A stretch of 62,194 nt of DNA from a bacterium (GTDB lineage Bacteria; Fibrobacterota; Fibrobacteria; UBA11236), in contig OMJM01000017.1 in assembly GCA_900299345.1 (NCBI GenBank), positions 1-62,194 of the forward strand, in the 5' to 3' direction. Of this stretch, positions 23,975 through 32,367 are shown in pieces. Numbering within the stretch: position 1 is the stretch's first letter; each line of letters opens with the position of its first letter. Below the pieces are notes generated by a model. The model did not search any database. It saw only the letters and a program-made list of their open reading frames with translations, and was not told the DNA's origin. The translations under genes and the position numbers were made by a program.

Positions 23975-25216
23975 GTGAACGGTAACAGACAAGTTGTCAT
24001 TACAGGCATGGGCGTTGTCAGCCCGGTAGGTTTTGACATTGAAACTTTTTTCGCCAATCTTCTCGCTGGTAAAAGTGGAATTGGAACCGTGGAGCGTTTT
24101 GACACTTCGGCGTACTCCACGCGCTTCGCGGGAGAGGTTCGCGGCTTTGATCCAACCAGCTGTTTTGATCCGAAAGAAGCACAGCGCACGAGTCGCTACA
24201 TCCAGTACCTCATGCATTCGGCCTTGCAAGCGGTGAAGCAGTCGGGACTCGATCAGAGTCCCCCCAAACTCGATCGGGCGGGAATGATTTTGGGATCCGG
24301 AATGGGAGGCATCGAGGTATTTACGGACAATGCCCAAGCCCTTGGAGAAAAAGGACCTAAGCGGGTATCTCCGTTCTTCATTCCCATGGCTATAACCAAT
24401 ATGGGCAGCGGCATGGTGGCTATGCGTCTCGGCTGGCGGGGGCCGAACTGGTGTGTCACCTCTGCCTGTACCACGGCCAATCACGCGCTTATTACCGCGG
24501 CCGATCAGATTCGGTTGGGTCGCGCCGACGTCATGCTGGCAGGTGGGGCAGAGGAATCGGTTTGTCCCGCATCCCTTGCAGGTTTCTCGAACATGAAAGC
24601 CCTGTCCCGGCGCAATGAAGATCCGGCCAAGGCTTCCCGTCCGTTTGACAAGGGTCGGGACGGCTTCGTGTTGGGCGAGGGCGGGGGGGTGCTGGTTCTA
24701 GAAGCACGGGAACACGCCGAGGCTCGTGGGGCGAAAATTCTCGGCACTTTGCGTGGCTATGGTTCCAGTTGCGATGCCTACCATATGTCTGCACCCTTGG
24801 AATCGGGTGAGGCCGTTGCTCAAGCCATTTCTCTGGCCCTAGCGGATGCGGGGGTTTCCAAGGAAGATGTCGGCGTGGTCAACGCGCATGCGACATCAAC
24901 ACCCCTCGGTGACGTGGCGGAATGCAAGGCTTTGGGTCGCGTGTTCGGGGAACATCTTGGAAAGATGAAGGTGCACAGCACCAAATCCATGACCGGCCAT
25001 CTTTTGGGCGGCACTTCGGCCATCGAGGCAGTGGCCTTGGTAATGACGTTGAACTCTGGCAAAGTCCATCCGACCATTAATGTGGACGATCAAGATCCCG
25101 ATTGCCCTATCGACTGCTCGCCGAATGTGATGTCCACGACCACGGCGCGTATCGGCATCAGCAACAGCTTTGGCTTCGGTGGCCACAACAGCTGTGTGGT
25201 GATTGAGAAGGGATAA
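23975..25216 (+). CDS. fabF: Beta-ketoacyl-ACP synthase II
   Basis: This 413-residue thiolase-fold enzyme condenses malonyl-ACP with acyl-ACP in fatty-acid elongation in the cytosol. The catalytic triad is visible: Cys165 in VTSACTTANHAL, His305 in NAHATSTPLGD, and His342 in KSMTGHLLGGTSAIE, with Lys337. The N-terminal VVITGMGVVSPVG and C-terminal SNSFGFGGHN are family hallmarks. The start is GTG at 23975; the spacer before it lacks a strong ribosome site. No acpP or fabG is adjacent, so this is a lone fabF. It ends at a strong terminator shared with fba. Confidence 0.97.
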   Translation: MNGNRQVVITGMGVVSPVGFDIETFFANLLAGKSGIGTVERFDTSAYSTRFAGEVRGFDPTSCFDPKEAQRTSRYIQYLMHSALQAVKQSGLDQSPPKLDRAGMILGSGMGGIEVFTDNAQALGEKGPKRVSPFFIPMAITNMGSGMVAMRLGWRGPNWCVTSACTTANHALITAADQIRLGRADVMLAGGAEESVCPASLAGFSNMKALSRRNEDPAKASRPFDKGRDGFVLGEGGGVLVLEAREHAEARGAKILGTLRGYGSSCDAYHMSAPLESGEAVAQAISLALADAGVSKEDVGVVNAHATSTPLGDVAECKALGRVFGEHLGKMKVHSTKSMTGHLLGGTSAIEAVALVMTLNSGKVHPTINVDDQDPDCPIDCSPNVMSTTTARIGISNSFGFGGHNSCVVIEKG

Positions 25217-25230
25217 TCCTCCCCTTTTGC

Positions 25231-25272
25231 TCCAACAAAAAAGCCCTCCAAACGGAGGGCTTTTTTGTTGGA
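25231..25272. terminator. Bidirectional intrinsic terminator (fabF/fba)
   Basis: A perfect 19-bp inverted repeat (25231-25249 with 25254-25272) encloses a 4-base loop. The GC core GCCCTCC/GGAGGGC is flanked by A6 on one side and T6 on the other, so it works for both convergent genes. Confidence 0.95.
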
Positions 25273-25288
25273 TAGAATCCGACTGTGG

Positions 25289-26317
25289 TTAGGCTGCGAA
25301 AAGCGTCTTGCCGCTCGACCGCAGGTCGTTGCAAGCTTCGACAATGCGAGCTGCCATGCCTTTTTCGCCAAGCTTCAGGAATGCCCGAGGGTCGTAAACC
25401 TTCTTGTTCCCGACTTCACCGTCGATCTTCAGGATGCCGTCGTAGTTCTTAAGAACGTGATCGGCCACCGGACGGCTGAAGGCGTACTGCGTGTCCGTAT
25501 CCACGTTCATCTTGATCACGCCGTATTCCAGCGTCTCGTGGATCTCTTCCTTGGTCGAGCCTGAGCCGCCGTGGAACACGAGATCGAAGCGGGCACCGTA
25601 TTTGGCCTTGAGGGCGTCCTGTCCTTCCTTCAGGATGACAGGCTTCAGCTTCACGTTGCCGGGCTTATACACGCCATGCACGTTGCCGAAAGTGGCGGCG
25701 AACATATAACGCGCGCCTTTCACGGAATTCAGAGCCTCATACACGCCGAGCATGTCTTCGGGAGTGGTGTAGAGCTTGTCCTTGGAGACGCCGGAAGTAT
25801 CATGACCGTCCTCTTCACCGCCGACAACGCCGGCCTCGACTTCAAGGATGATTTCGTTCTTGGCGCACAGAACCATTAGCTCCTTGGCGATTTTCATGTT
25901 CTCGCCCAGCGGAAGCTCGGAGCCGTCGAACATGTGGCTGTTGAACAGGTTCTTTCCGCCTGCTGCACTGCGCTTTTCGGTTTCCGCGATGAGGGGCTTG
26001 AGGAAGGTGTCCACCTTCTTGGGCTGGCAATGGTCGGTGTGCAGGGCGATGTTGACCTGATATTTCTCCGCCATCAGATGCACGTGGTTGGCGAGGGAGA
26101 TGGCTCCCAGCACCATGTCCTTGACCTTGGAACCGGAAGCGTGTTCACCGCCGCCCGTTGAAACCTGGATAATACCGTCGGACTTGGCTTCGGCGAAACC
26201 GGCGAGGGCGGCGTTGGCCGTCTCAAGGTTCGAGACGTTGATGGCCGGATAGGCGTATTTGTTCTGGTTGGCGGAATCGAGCATCCGGCAATAAGCTTTG
26301 TAGTCCACGACAGGCAT
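25289..26317 (-). CDS. fba: Class II fructose-bisphosphate aldolase
   Basis: This 342-residue zinc enzyme cleaves fructose 1,6-bisphosphate to dihydroxyacetone phosphate and glyceraldehyde 3-phosphate. Seen are the YAYPAINVSNLETANA start, the metal-binding ALHTDHCQP, the acidic LEVEAGVVGGEEDGHD segment, FGNVHGVYKPGN, and the phosphate-binding LVFHGGSGSTKEEI and MNVDTDTQYAF. The ATG at 26317 is preferred because AAGGAG lies 7-8 bases upstream; an in-frame start nine codons earlier lacks this. It shares the glycolytic theme with tpiA at the start of the window, but is far from it. Confidence 0.96.
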   Translation of the reverse strand: MPVVDYKAYCRMLDSANQNKYAYPAINVSNLETANAALAGFAEAKSDGIIQVSTGGGEHASGSKVKDMVLGAISLANHVHLMAEKYQVNIALHTDHCQPKKVDTFLKPLIAETEKRSAAGGKNLFNSHMFDGSELPLGENMKIAKELMVLCAKNEIILEVEAGVVGGEEDGHDTSGVSKDKLYTTPEDMLGVYEALNSVKGARYMFAATFGNVHGVYKPGNVKLKPVILKEGQDALKAKYGARFDLVFHGGSGSTKEEIHETLEYGVIKMNVDTDTQYAFSRPVADHVLKNYDGILKIDGEVGNKKVYDPRAFLKLGEKGMAARIVEACNDLRSSGKTLFAA

Positions 26318-26371
26318 CGAAATTCTCCTTGGTTGAGCCGTCAAATTTAGTTTCCTTAATACGTTTTGGAC

Positions 26372-27730
26372 ATGGCTGAAAGCCTTGAAACAACGCCGGA
26401 AACCGCTTCCGGAAAGATTTACAGCGTAGGCCAGTACAACCGCAGTCTGGAGCGTCTGCTAAAGGCGCAGGTTCCCGTAATTTGGGTCAAGGGCGTGATC
26501 ACCCAGCTGCAAGTGCGCGGCAAGGTGGCGTATTTCACCTTGGGCGAATTCGAAGAGGGAGATGCGAAACCCAAGGCCGTGTTGGACGTGATTCTGTGGG
26601 CCTGGCAGTTTGATGATTTCAACGCCCGGTTTGCACAGCTTCCGACGCCATTTGCACTCAAGCCTGATTTGAAGGTGTCGTTTCTGCTGGAGCCGAACTT
26701 CTATGTGCCCACCGGTCGTTTTCAGCCCCGTGTGGTGGACGTGGACGAGGCTTTCACGTTGGGCGAACTCAGCCTTACACGCCAGAAGATTTTGGAGCGG
26801 CTGGTGACGGAAGGGCTGATCGAGCGCAACAAGAAATTGTCGCTGACCGACATTCCTTTGCGCGTAGGTCTGATTACGGCCACGGGTTCCGCAGCCTACA
26901 AGGATTTTACAACGGTGTTGCTGCAATCTGGATATTCGTTCGACATTCGTGTCGTTTCGGCGCGCATGCAAGGTGCAGCCACCGAAGAGACAGTAACCGA
27001 AGCTTTAGAAACTCTGGCGAAACTCCCGCTGGATGTGATTTGCCTTGTGCGAGGTGGAGGTTCGAAAACCGATCTCGTGTTCTTTGATTCCGAAAAGATA
27101 TGCCGCGCCATCGCTACCTGTCCCATTCCCGTACTCACCGGCATCGGACACGAAATCGATCGCTCTCTGGCCGATGTGGTGGCCTACGCGGATCTCATTA
27201 CCCCCACGGACTGTGCCAAATTTTTGGAGGGCCGCGTGCAGGATGCGTGGTCTGCATTGCAGCGCAAAGCTTCCGAATTGCGCGGGGCATGGCAATGGAC
27301 ATACCAGCAGAGCGGATACGATGCGGTGCAAAGGGCGCAGGAGTTGCGCACCGCGTGGGATAATCGTGCGCTTCGTGAATCTATCCGACAGTCCGATGCG
27401 TTCAGGCAAATGACGGCTTCGGCCGTGCGTTTGTTTCAGCGAAGCCGGGAAGCGTTGAGCCTTGGGTTCAAAGGACTTTCGCGTGGGCCGGCCAAGATTT
27501 ATCGTGCGGAATTGCAGGCGCTGGAGTTGAAGGAAAAACTGGTGCAGGCTGCCGATCCGGTTTCGTTGTTGCGGCGGGGGTTTGCCCAGGTTTTTTCCGT
27601 CGACGGAAAATGGCTGCGCGGTGTGGACGAGGTTTCGGTGGGAGACGACATTCGAGTGCGGCTGGCGGACGGTGAAGTCCGGAGCCGTGTTCAGGGGAAG
27701 GAAAGCAAAGCATGGGATCCAAGGAACTGA
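26372..27730 (+). CDS. xseA: Exodeoxyribonuclease VII large subunit
   Basis: The 452-residue protein has an N-terminal OB-fold (YSVGQYNRSLERLLKAQVPVIWVKGVITQL) and a catalytic domain with VGLITATGSAAYKDF, LVRGGGSKTDLVFFDSEKICRAI and VLTGIGHEIDRSLADVVAY, which are the family signatures, followed by a long helical coiled-coil region and a C-terminal LLRRGFAQVFSVDGK. With XseB it degrades single-stranded DNA to oligonucleotides. I take the ATG at 26372; a TTG six bases earlier is in frame. The stop lies inside xseB, a 19-base overlap, so the two subunits are coupled. Confidence 0.96.
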   Translation: MAESLETTPETASGKIYSVGQYNRSLERLLKAQVPVIWVKGVITQLQVRGKVAYFTLGEFEEGDAKPKAVLDVILWAWQFDDFNARFAQLPTPFALKPDLKVSFLLEPNFYVPTGRFQPRVVDVDEAFTLGELSLTRQKILERLVTEGLIERNKKLSLTDIPLRVGLITATGSAAYKDFTTVLLQSGYSFDIRVVSARMQGAATEETVTEALETLAKLPLDVICLVRGGGSKTDLVFFDSEKICRAIATCPIPVLTGIGHEIDRSLADVVAYADLITPTDCAKFLEGRVQDAWSALQRKASELRGAWQWTYQQSGYDAVQRAQELRTAWDNRALRESIRQSDAFRQMTASAVRLFQRSREALSLGFKGLSRGPAKIYRAELQALELKEKLVQAADPVSLLRRGFAQVFSVDGKWLRGVDEVSVGDDIRVRLADGEVRSRVQGKESKAWDPRN

Positions 27731-27942
27731 GTTATAGCGACGCGGTCAAACGCCTCGACGAGATTCTCGAGGACATCGATCAAAGCCGCGTGCCGATTGA
27801 TGTGCTGGCCGAGCGTGTGGTGGAGGCTGCTGCTTTGTTGAAGCGCTGTAAAAGCGTGCTGACCGAGACTGAAGCCAAGGTGCAGGATGTACTCGAAGGT
27901 CTCGAAAAGGACTTCGGAGGGGAAGAGGCGGGTGAGGATTGA
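27712..27942 (+). CDS. xseB: Exodeoxyribonuclease VII small subunit
   Basis: This 76-residue all-helical protein has the XseB pattern LSYSDAVKRLDEILEDIDQSRVPIDVLAERVVEAAALLKRCKSVLTETEAKVQ, slightly shorter than it would be with an E. coli-type tail. Several copies bind one XseA. It starts inside xseA with GGGGAAGG upstream, and its stop overlaps the following small gene by 11 bases. Confidence 0.95.
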   Translation: MGSKELSYSDAVKRLDEILEDIDQSRVPIDVLAERVVEAAALLKRCKSVLTETEAKVQDVLEGLEKDFGGEEAGED

Positions 27943-28228
27943 GGAACGGCATATCGCCGATGTCTTCGGACTGACCTATCGCGAATTTGCCGGGGTTCGG
28001 TCGACTCATTACCAGTGGCGCTTGCTCGCCCCGGAAGCCGTGCAAAATTTACGGCGTGCCGAGATCGAACGCTGGTCCCCGGAAAAGATTGCGGAATATC
28101 TGAACTGCGACGCCCAAGAGGCTGCGCAGAAGTTGCGGAGGTATATCATGTCGAGACATGTGAACGAAGAAGAGAATACGCCGGAACGAATTACCGTTTT
28201 GTTTCAGGAATGGCTTGGTTCGGTTTGA
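27932..28228 (+). CDS. Unrecognised small protein downstream of xseB
   Basis: The 98-residue product has no signal or membrane segment and is mostly helical. The stretch APEAVQNLRRAEIERWSPEKIAEYLNCDAQEAAQKLRRYIMSRHV looks like a helix-turn-helix or similar small helical domain; I do not recognise the family. The GTG at 27932 overlaps the xseB stop and has GGAGGGGAAGAGG just before it, so it is expressed with xseAB. A link to DNA processing is only suggested by the operon. Confidence 0.55.
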   Translation: MRIEERHIADVFGLTYREFAGVRSTHYQWRLLAPEAVQNLRRAEIERWSPEKIAEYLNCDAQEAAQKLRRYIMSRHVNEEENTPERITVLFQEWLGSV

Positions 28229-28250
28229 ACCGAATGCGAGGCAGCGCAAG

Positions 28251-28424
28251 ATGTTCGCCACGGATTTATCCCGGCTGCTTTCGAGTCAGTTGAGCCTCGC
28301 AATCGAAGCCGGAGAAAAGCTGGAAGATATTGTACTCGGCCTGGAGAATTCAGGAGTGGGAAAGAAAACAGATTTGAAAGATGCAGCTGACAAACCCGCC
28401 TGGGGTCCTTCTTGGAAGGATTGA
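28251..28424 (+). CDS. Very small unrecognised protein
   Basis: A 57-residue frame from the ATG at 28251 (MFATDLSRLLSSQLSLAIEAGEKLEDIVLGLENSG) ends with KPAWGPSWKD. A TTG at 28215 would add 12 residues and overlap the previous gene. One amphipathic helix is evident and nothing else. It continues the xseAB direction and ends 4 bases before the convergent permease gene. Its reality rests on position and sensible composition only. Confidence 0.4.
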   Translation: MFATDLSRLLSSQLSLAIEAGEKLEDIVLGLENSGVGKKTDLKDAADKPAWGPSWKD

Positions 28425-28428
28425 ATTC

Positions 28429-29352
28429 TTAGCCGTTCTTTCCCTTGCCCACGGCCTGATCGACCGCCACAGCTCCGGTCAGAATAAGTCCCAGAATGAC
28501 CTTCTGAACCGTGGAAGTAACTCCCATCTGCTCCATGCCGTTCAGGATGCTCGCCATGAGTACGGCTCCCAATAGTGACATCCAGACGTTTCCCGTACCG
28601 CCGCGCAAGCTGGTGCCGCCCAACACGCAGGCTGCGATGGCGTACATCTCCTGATAGTCCCCGACATCCGCTGCTCCGGCCATGAGTTGGCTGGTGGCCG
28701 TGAGACCGGCGAGAAAGGCCATCAATCCCATTAGAGCAAAGGCGAACACCGTGATGCCGCGAATGGGGATGCCTGCGTAACGGGCTGCTTCGCGGTTGCT
28801 ACCGAGCGCGAAAGCATGACGTCCGGGCCGTGTACGTGTGGCAAGGAAATGGCAAAGGGTTGCGGCGATCAGCAAGGCTAGTACACAGATGGGAATGCCA
28901 GCGACATAACCTTGGCCGAGCGACAACAATGTCGTATCGCGTATTGGGATTACGGGATTGGCGAGATATTGCTTCAAGCCCATGTACGCGAGCAACCCGC
29001 TCAATGTGGCGATAAAAGCGGGGACGCGCAGCCATGCCACCAGAAATCCGTGCAGACAACCCAAGGCAATGGCCAATGTGGCGCCTGCCAGCAAAGCGGC
29101 CCATAATCCCCAACCCGATTGCAACAGCCATGCGGTGACCGCACCGAGAAATCCCAACAAGGAGCCCACGGAAAGATCGATGTATCCCGCGCCGATGACC
29201 ACGGTCATTCCCGCTGCGAGCATGCCGGTGACGGTCATGTACTTGAACAGGTTCACCATGTTCCCCGTGCTCAATACGGCACCACCGGAAAGGAAATGGA
29301 ACAGAACCCAGATCAGCGGAATCGCGATGAGAAGAACGAGTGCGCGTTTCAT
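28429..29352 (-). CDS. Sugar ABC transporter permease (XylH/RbsC type)
   Basis: This 307-residue polytopic protein has 8-9 membrane helices and the conserved permease segments VIGAGYIDLSVGSLLGFLGAV, GLLAYMGLK, FALGSNREAARYAGI and AACVLGGTSLRGGTGNVWMSLLGAVLMASILNGMEQMGV of the CUT2 family (ribose, xylose, galactose importers). It forms the channel for the ATPase encoded just upstream, with a 4-base overlap. It is shorter than E. coli XylH (about 390 residues), closer to RbsC. With the XylF-like binding protein at 32364-33371, D-xylose is the best substrate guess. Confidence 0.92.
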   Translation of the reverse strand: MKRALVLLIAIPLIWVLFHFLSGGAVLSTGNMVNLFKYMTVTGMLAAGMTVVIGAGYIDLSVGSLLGFLGAVTAWLLQSGWGLWAALLAGATLAIALGCLHGFLVAWLRVPAFIATLSGLLAYMGLKQYLANPVIPIRDTTLLSLGQGYVAGIPICVLALLIAATLCHFLATRTRPGRHAFALGSNREAARYAGIPIRGITVFAFALMGLMAFLAGLTATSQLMAGAADVGDYQEMYAIAACVLGGTSLRGGTGNVWMSLLGAVLMASILNGMEQMGVTSTVQKVILGLILTGAVAVDQAVGKGKNG

Positions 29353-30938
29353 GTCGTTCCTCCGGCCGCGATGGACATGGCTTCTTCCAGTTCCAATTCT
29401 CCGCCCGTGCGCTCTTCCATGATGTGGCCGTTGCGAAGCACCAATATGCGGTGGCTTAGCTGCAGTACTTCTTCGTTCTCGGAAGAGATCAAAATAATGC
29501 CCATGCCTTCCGAGGCCAGTTTTTGGATCAGGCGGTAGATTTCCGCCTTGGCGCCGACGTCGATGCCGCGTGTGGGTTCGTCGAGGATCAGAATCTTCGG
29601 TCGTGTCAGCAGCCAGCGGCCTATCAAAACCTTTTGCTGATTGCCGCCGGAAAGGTTTCCGGTGTTGAAGTGGGGGTTCGGAGTTTTGATGCGCAGGGTG
29701 TTGATTTGCCCATTGACTGCTTCGAGCTCCTTGTCACGCCGGATCAGCCAGCCGCCGAGGCAGTAATCGCGCAGCGAGGCATAAGTTGAATTCGCCGCCA
29801 CGCTTTTGTCCGGCATGACGCCGTGTCCGCGTCGGTCTTCACACAGCAAAGCCAGTCCATGTTTCAAGGCGTGGCCCGCGTCCTTTGGGACATAGGCTTT
29901 GCCTTCGACCTTGATTTCTCCGCGGCCCTGCAGAGGAAACAAGCCGCACAGGCTTTCTGCCAATTCGGTTCGGCCCGCGCCCATCAGTCCGACAATGCCC
30001 AGTATTTCACCAGCATGGAGATCAAAGGAGATATTCTCCAGCACATGTTTGTCCGGATTTTGCGGAGAGGGAAGGATCCAGTTTCGGACAGATAATAATG
30101 GGACGGTTATAGGGATGGAGTCTGATCCCGCCGTTACAACAGTCCGTGTTGGGAACAATTCGTCTGCCGTGCGTCCCACCATCATGGAAATAACGCGATC
30201 CGGATTGAATTCGTTTCTTTCCAAAGTCCCTGCGCTTTCGCCGTTGCGTAGAACGGTGATGCGATCCGCTAGGCGGAATACTTCATCCAGTCGATGTGAG
30301 ATGTACAACAGAGCGTATCCCTCATTTCGCAGACGGTGCAGTGTGGCTTCGAGCCGTTCCGCTTCGCGGGCGCTAAGCGCGGAGGTGGGCTCGTCCAGAA
30401 TCAATACCTTGCTGCCACTACTTGTCTTGGAGCTCACCGACGGGTGTCGCAAAGCGCGTGCGATTTCCACCATTTGCCTGAGACCCACGGGCAAGGTTCC
30501 TGCACGGATATCCGGGTTGATGTCCATGAGGCCAAGGCGTTCGAGTTGTGCGGCTGCTTCGAGGCGCATACGCTTACGATCCAACAGGCCGAATCGCGAT
30601 GGTTCCTCCCCGAGGCATACATTTTCAGCCACTGTGAGATCCTCGCACAAGGCCAGTTCCTGATGGATGACACGGATGCCAGATTGTAATGCGTCGGCAG
30701 GGCCGTTGAAACGGCACTCCGTACCTTGAACGGTTACCTTGCCTCCAAAGGCCCCATGAGGAATAATGCCACCGAGAATTTTGATCAGCGTGGATTTTCC
30801 GGCGCCATTCTCACCACAAAGAGCGTGAATCTCTCCGGATCGGAGATCGAAATCCACCCCTCCCAGCGCCTTGACGCCGGGATAGCTCATGGTAAGCCCT
30901 TGAGCTGTTAAAAGGGGTGTTCCATCGGTACGTTGCAT
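29349..30938 (-). CDS. Sugar ABC transporter ATP-binding protein (XylG/RbsA type)
   Basis: The 529-residue protein carries two ABC domains, as in CUT2 importers. The first has Walker A GENGAGKSTLIKILGG, LPVGLRQMVEIARAL and Walker B VLILDEPTSAL. The second has the usual degenerate P-loop GLMGAGRTELAESL, signature LSGGNQQKVLIGRWL and ILILDEPTRGIDVGAK. It energises sugar uptake through the permease below it. I use the ATG at 30938 (MQRTDGTPLL), with AGGATGG upstream; another ATG is two codons earlier, and the longer open frame extends into the spacer before the LRR gene. It is divergent from the LRR gene. Confidence 0.94.
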   Translation of the reverse strand: MQRTDGTPLLTAQGLTMSYPGVKALGGVDFDLRSGEIHALCGENGAGKSTLIKILGGIIPHGAFGGKVTVQGTECRFNGPADALQSGIRVIHQELALCEDLTVAENVCLGEEPSRFGLLDRKRMRLEAAAQLERLGLMDINPDIRAGTLPVGLRQMVEIARALRHPSVSSKTSSGSKVLILDEPTSALSAREAERLEATLHRLRNEGYALLYISHRLDEVFRLADRITVLRNGESAGTLERNEFNPDRVISMMVGRTADELFPTRTVVTAGSDSIPITVPLLSVRNWILPSPQNPDKHVLENISFDLHAGEILGIVGLMGAGRTELAESLCGLFPLQGRGEIKVEGKAYVPKDAGHALKHGLALLCEDRRGHGVMPDKSVAANSTYASLRDYCLGGWLIRRDKELEAVNGQINTLRIKTPNPHFNTGNLSGGNQQKVLIGRWLLTRPKILILDEPTRGIDVGAKAEIYRLIQKLASEGMGIILISSENEEVLQLSHRILVLRNGHIMEERTGGELELEEAMSIAAGGTT

Positions 30939-30985
30939 GACCATCCTGAAATGGTGATATTTAAAAACAAAATCTGAGGTCTCTG

Positions 30986-31885
30986 ATGAAAAGCAGTCTT
31001 GTGTTTTTAGCCCTTTGCTCATTTTGGGCGGCGCCAGTTTTTTCCCAGGACGACTATACAGCGCAGCCAAAAAGCGACAGCCTCAAACACGCCCTCGCCA
31101 ATCCCGAGGCAGTGGTGAAGCTGACGCTAGATCCTTACAAGACGCAGGATCTGGACTTGGAGGACATGAAACACCTCCCGCGTCAAATCGGAAATTTTGT
31201 GAACCTGCGGGAGTTGCGCATTTCCTGCATGGAACAATTGGAAGAACTGCCCGTAGAGATCGGCCAGTTGAGAAATCTGGAAAAGCTGATCATCCAGAAT
31301 GGCATCGATTGCACCATGAATATTTCCGTTCCCGAATCTATCGGGAATCTCCAGAATCTCACGGTGTTGAATCTTACGGCCTCTGTGTTCAGCCGGGAGG
31401 ACGGTTACAGGGAACCCGGCAGCACGGTCAAGCGGTCCGCGAGAGTCAAAAAACTTCCCATGGCGCTCGGGAATCTGCAAAATCTGCAGGAACTTTATCT
31501 GTCCGAAAACCAGATCTCCGCCATCCCGCCGCAAATCGCCTCATTGCGAAATCTGAAGGTGCTGGCGCTAGATAACAACAATCTTCGTGTCATTCCCCTC
31601 TTTGTCGGCGGAATGCAAAGTCTGCAGAAGCTGTCCTTGTCCTTCAACCACCTGCACAGTTTACCGGAAAATCTTGGGGATCTTCAGAATCTCAAGGAGC
31701 TGAATCTCAGCTTCAACCGCCTTTTCACTTTGCCCCAAGGATTGTCAACCATCAAGGGGTTGCGGATCATCATGGGAAACAATGCGCTGTCCCTGCCGAT
31801 GCAAAAGGCATACCGCAGCCAGTTTCCCTACGCGAAATTCGATTTCGCGAATCAGGAATCCGAGGGAGGGAACGAAGGGGGATGA
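30986..31885 (+). CDS. Secreted leucine-rich-repeat protein
   Basis: This 299-residue protein has a signal peptide (VFLALCSFWAAPVFSQ) and about nine leucine-rich repeats of the LxxLxxLxLxxNxLxxLPxxIGxLxN type, for example LPVEIGQLRNLEKLIIQN, LPMALGNLQNLQELYLSENQISAIPPQIASLRNLKVLAL and LPENLGDLQNLKELNLSFN. Such solenoids bind proteins; export points to a periplasmic or surface role. There is no cell-wall anchor or sorting domain. GAGG lies 6 bases before the ATG. It is inserted on the opposite strand between the xylGH and xylF genes and ends 5 bases from the convergent TonB-domain gene. Confidence 0.9.
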   Translation: MKSSLVFLALCSFWAAPVFSQDDYTAQPKSDSLKHALANPEAVVKLTLDPYKTQDLDLEDMKHLPRQIGNFVNLRELRISCMEQLEELPVEIGQLRNLEKLIIQNGIDCTMNISVPESIGNLQNLTVLNLTASVFSREDGYREPGSTVKRSARVKKLPMALGNLQNLQELYLSENQISAIPPQIASLRNLKVLALDNNNLRVIPLFVGGMQSLQKLSLSFNHLHSLPENLGDLQNLKELNLSFNRLFTLPQGLSTIKGLRIIMGNNALSLPMQKAYRSQFPYAKFDFANQESEGGNEGG

Positions 31886-31890
31886 CCCCG

Positions 31891-32367
31891 TCAGTGTTTT
31901 GTGGAATCGCCCGTGCTTTTGAGTGAGTCGAGTGACGGGAAATTGAACGGCACAACCAAGGTGACCGTGCCGGGTTTTTCAACCGGCTTAAAGCGCCAAT
32001 GCGATACCGTATCCAGCACTGCCGTGTCGAATTCCGGAACGCCGGTAGTGCTGGAGAGGATTTTGGGTTCCGTCACGACGCCGGAAGAGGCGATGCCAAG
32101 GCGCAACCGGACCATGCCGTGAAGGCCGGGATGGCTTTTCAAAAGGCTTCTGCGCAGACGGCTCAACGCAGGAGCATTTTCCGTAACCGTAGCATGTGTT
32201 GATTCCGCCGTGCGAACCGTATCCATTTTCATGATGGCGCTGGAATCCGCCAGGGCCGTTTTGGGATGGTTCGTGGGTGCTGCTCGATGAACAAGGGGAT
32301 GTTTCGATGCCGAGTGGGCGAAATGAATTCCGAAAGCCAGCAGGAGCGCGAGAGGAATCACTCTCAT
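31891..32367 (-). CDS. Exported protein with TonB/AgmX-type C-terminal domain
   Basis: This 158-residue protein begins with a signal sequence or signal anchor (VIPLALLLAFGIHFAHSAS), a short linker rich in Thr/Ala/His, and a C-terminal TonB-like domain from about residue 80: MVRLRLGIASSGVVTEPKILSSTTG, VSHWRFKPV, VTLVVPFNF. This domain is clearly related to that of the TonB-like gene at 13350, but the cytoplasmic part, the charged spacer and probably the membrane anchor are missing, so it could not be driven by ExbB-ExbD in the normal way. Its start overlaps the xylF-like stop (ATGA), so it is co-transcribed with the sugar-binding protein. Confidence 0.8.
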   Translation of the reverse strand: MRVIPLALLLAFGIHFAHSASKHPLVHRAAPTNHPKTALADSSAIMKMDTVRTAESTHATVTENAPALSRLRRSLLKSHPGLHGMVRLRLGIASSGVVTEPKILSSTTGVPEFDTAVLDTVSHWRFKPVEKPGTVTLVVPFNFPSLDSLKSTGDSTKH

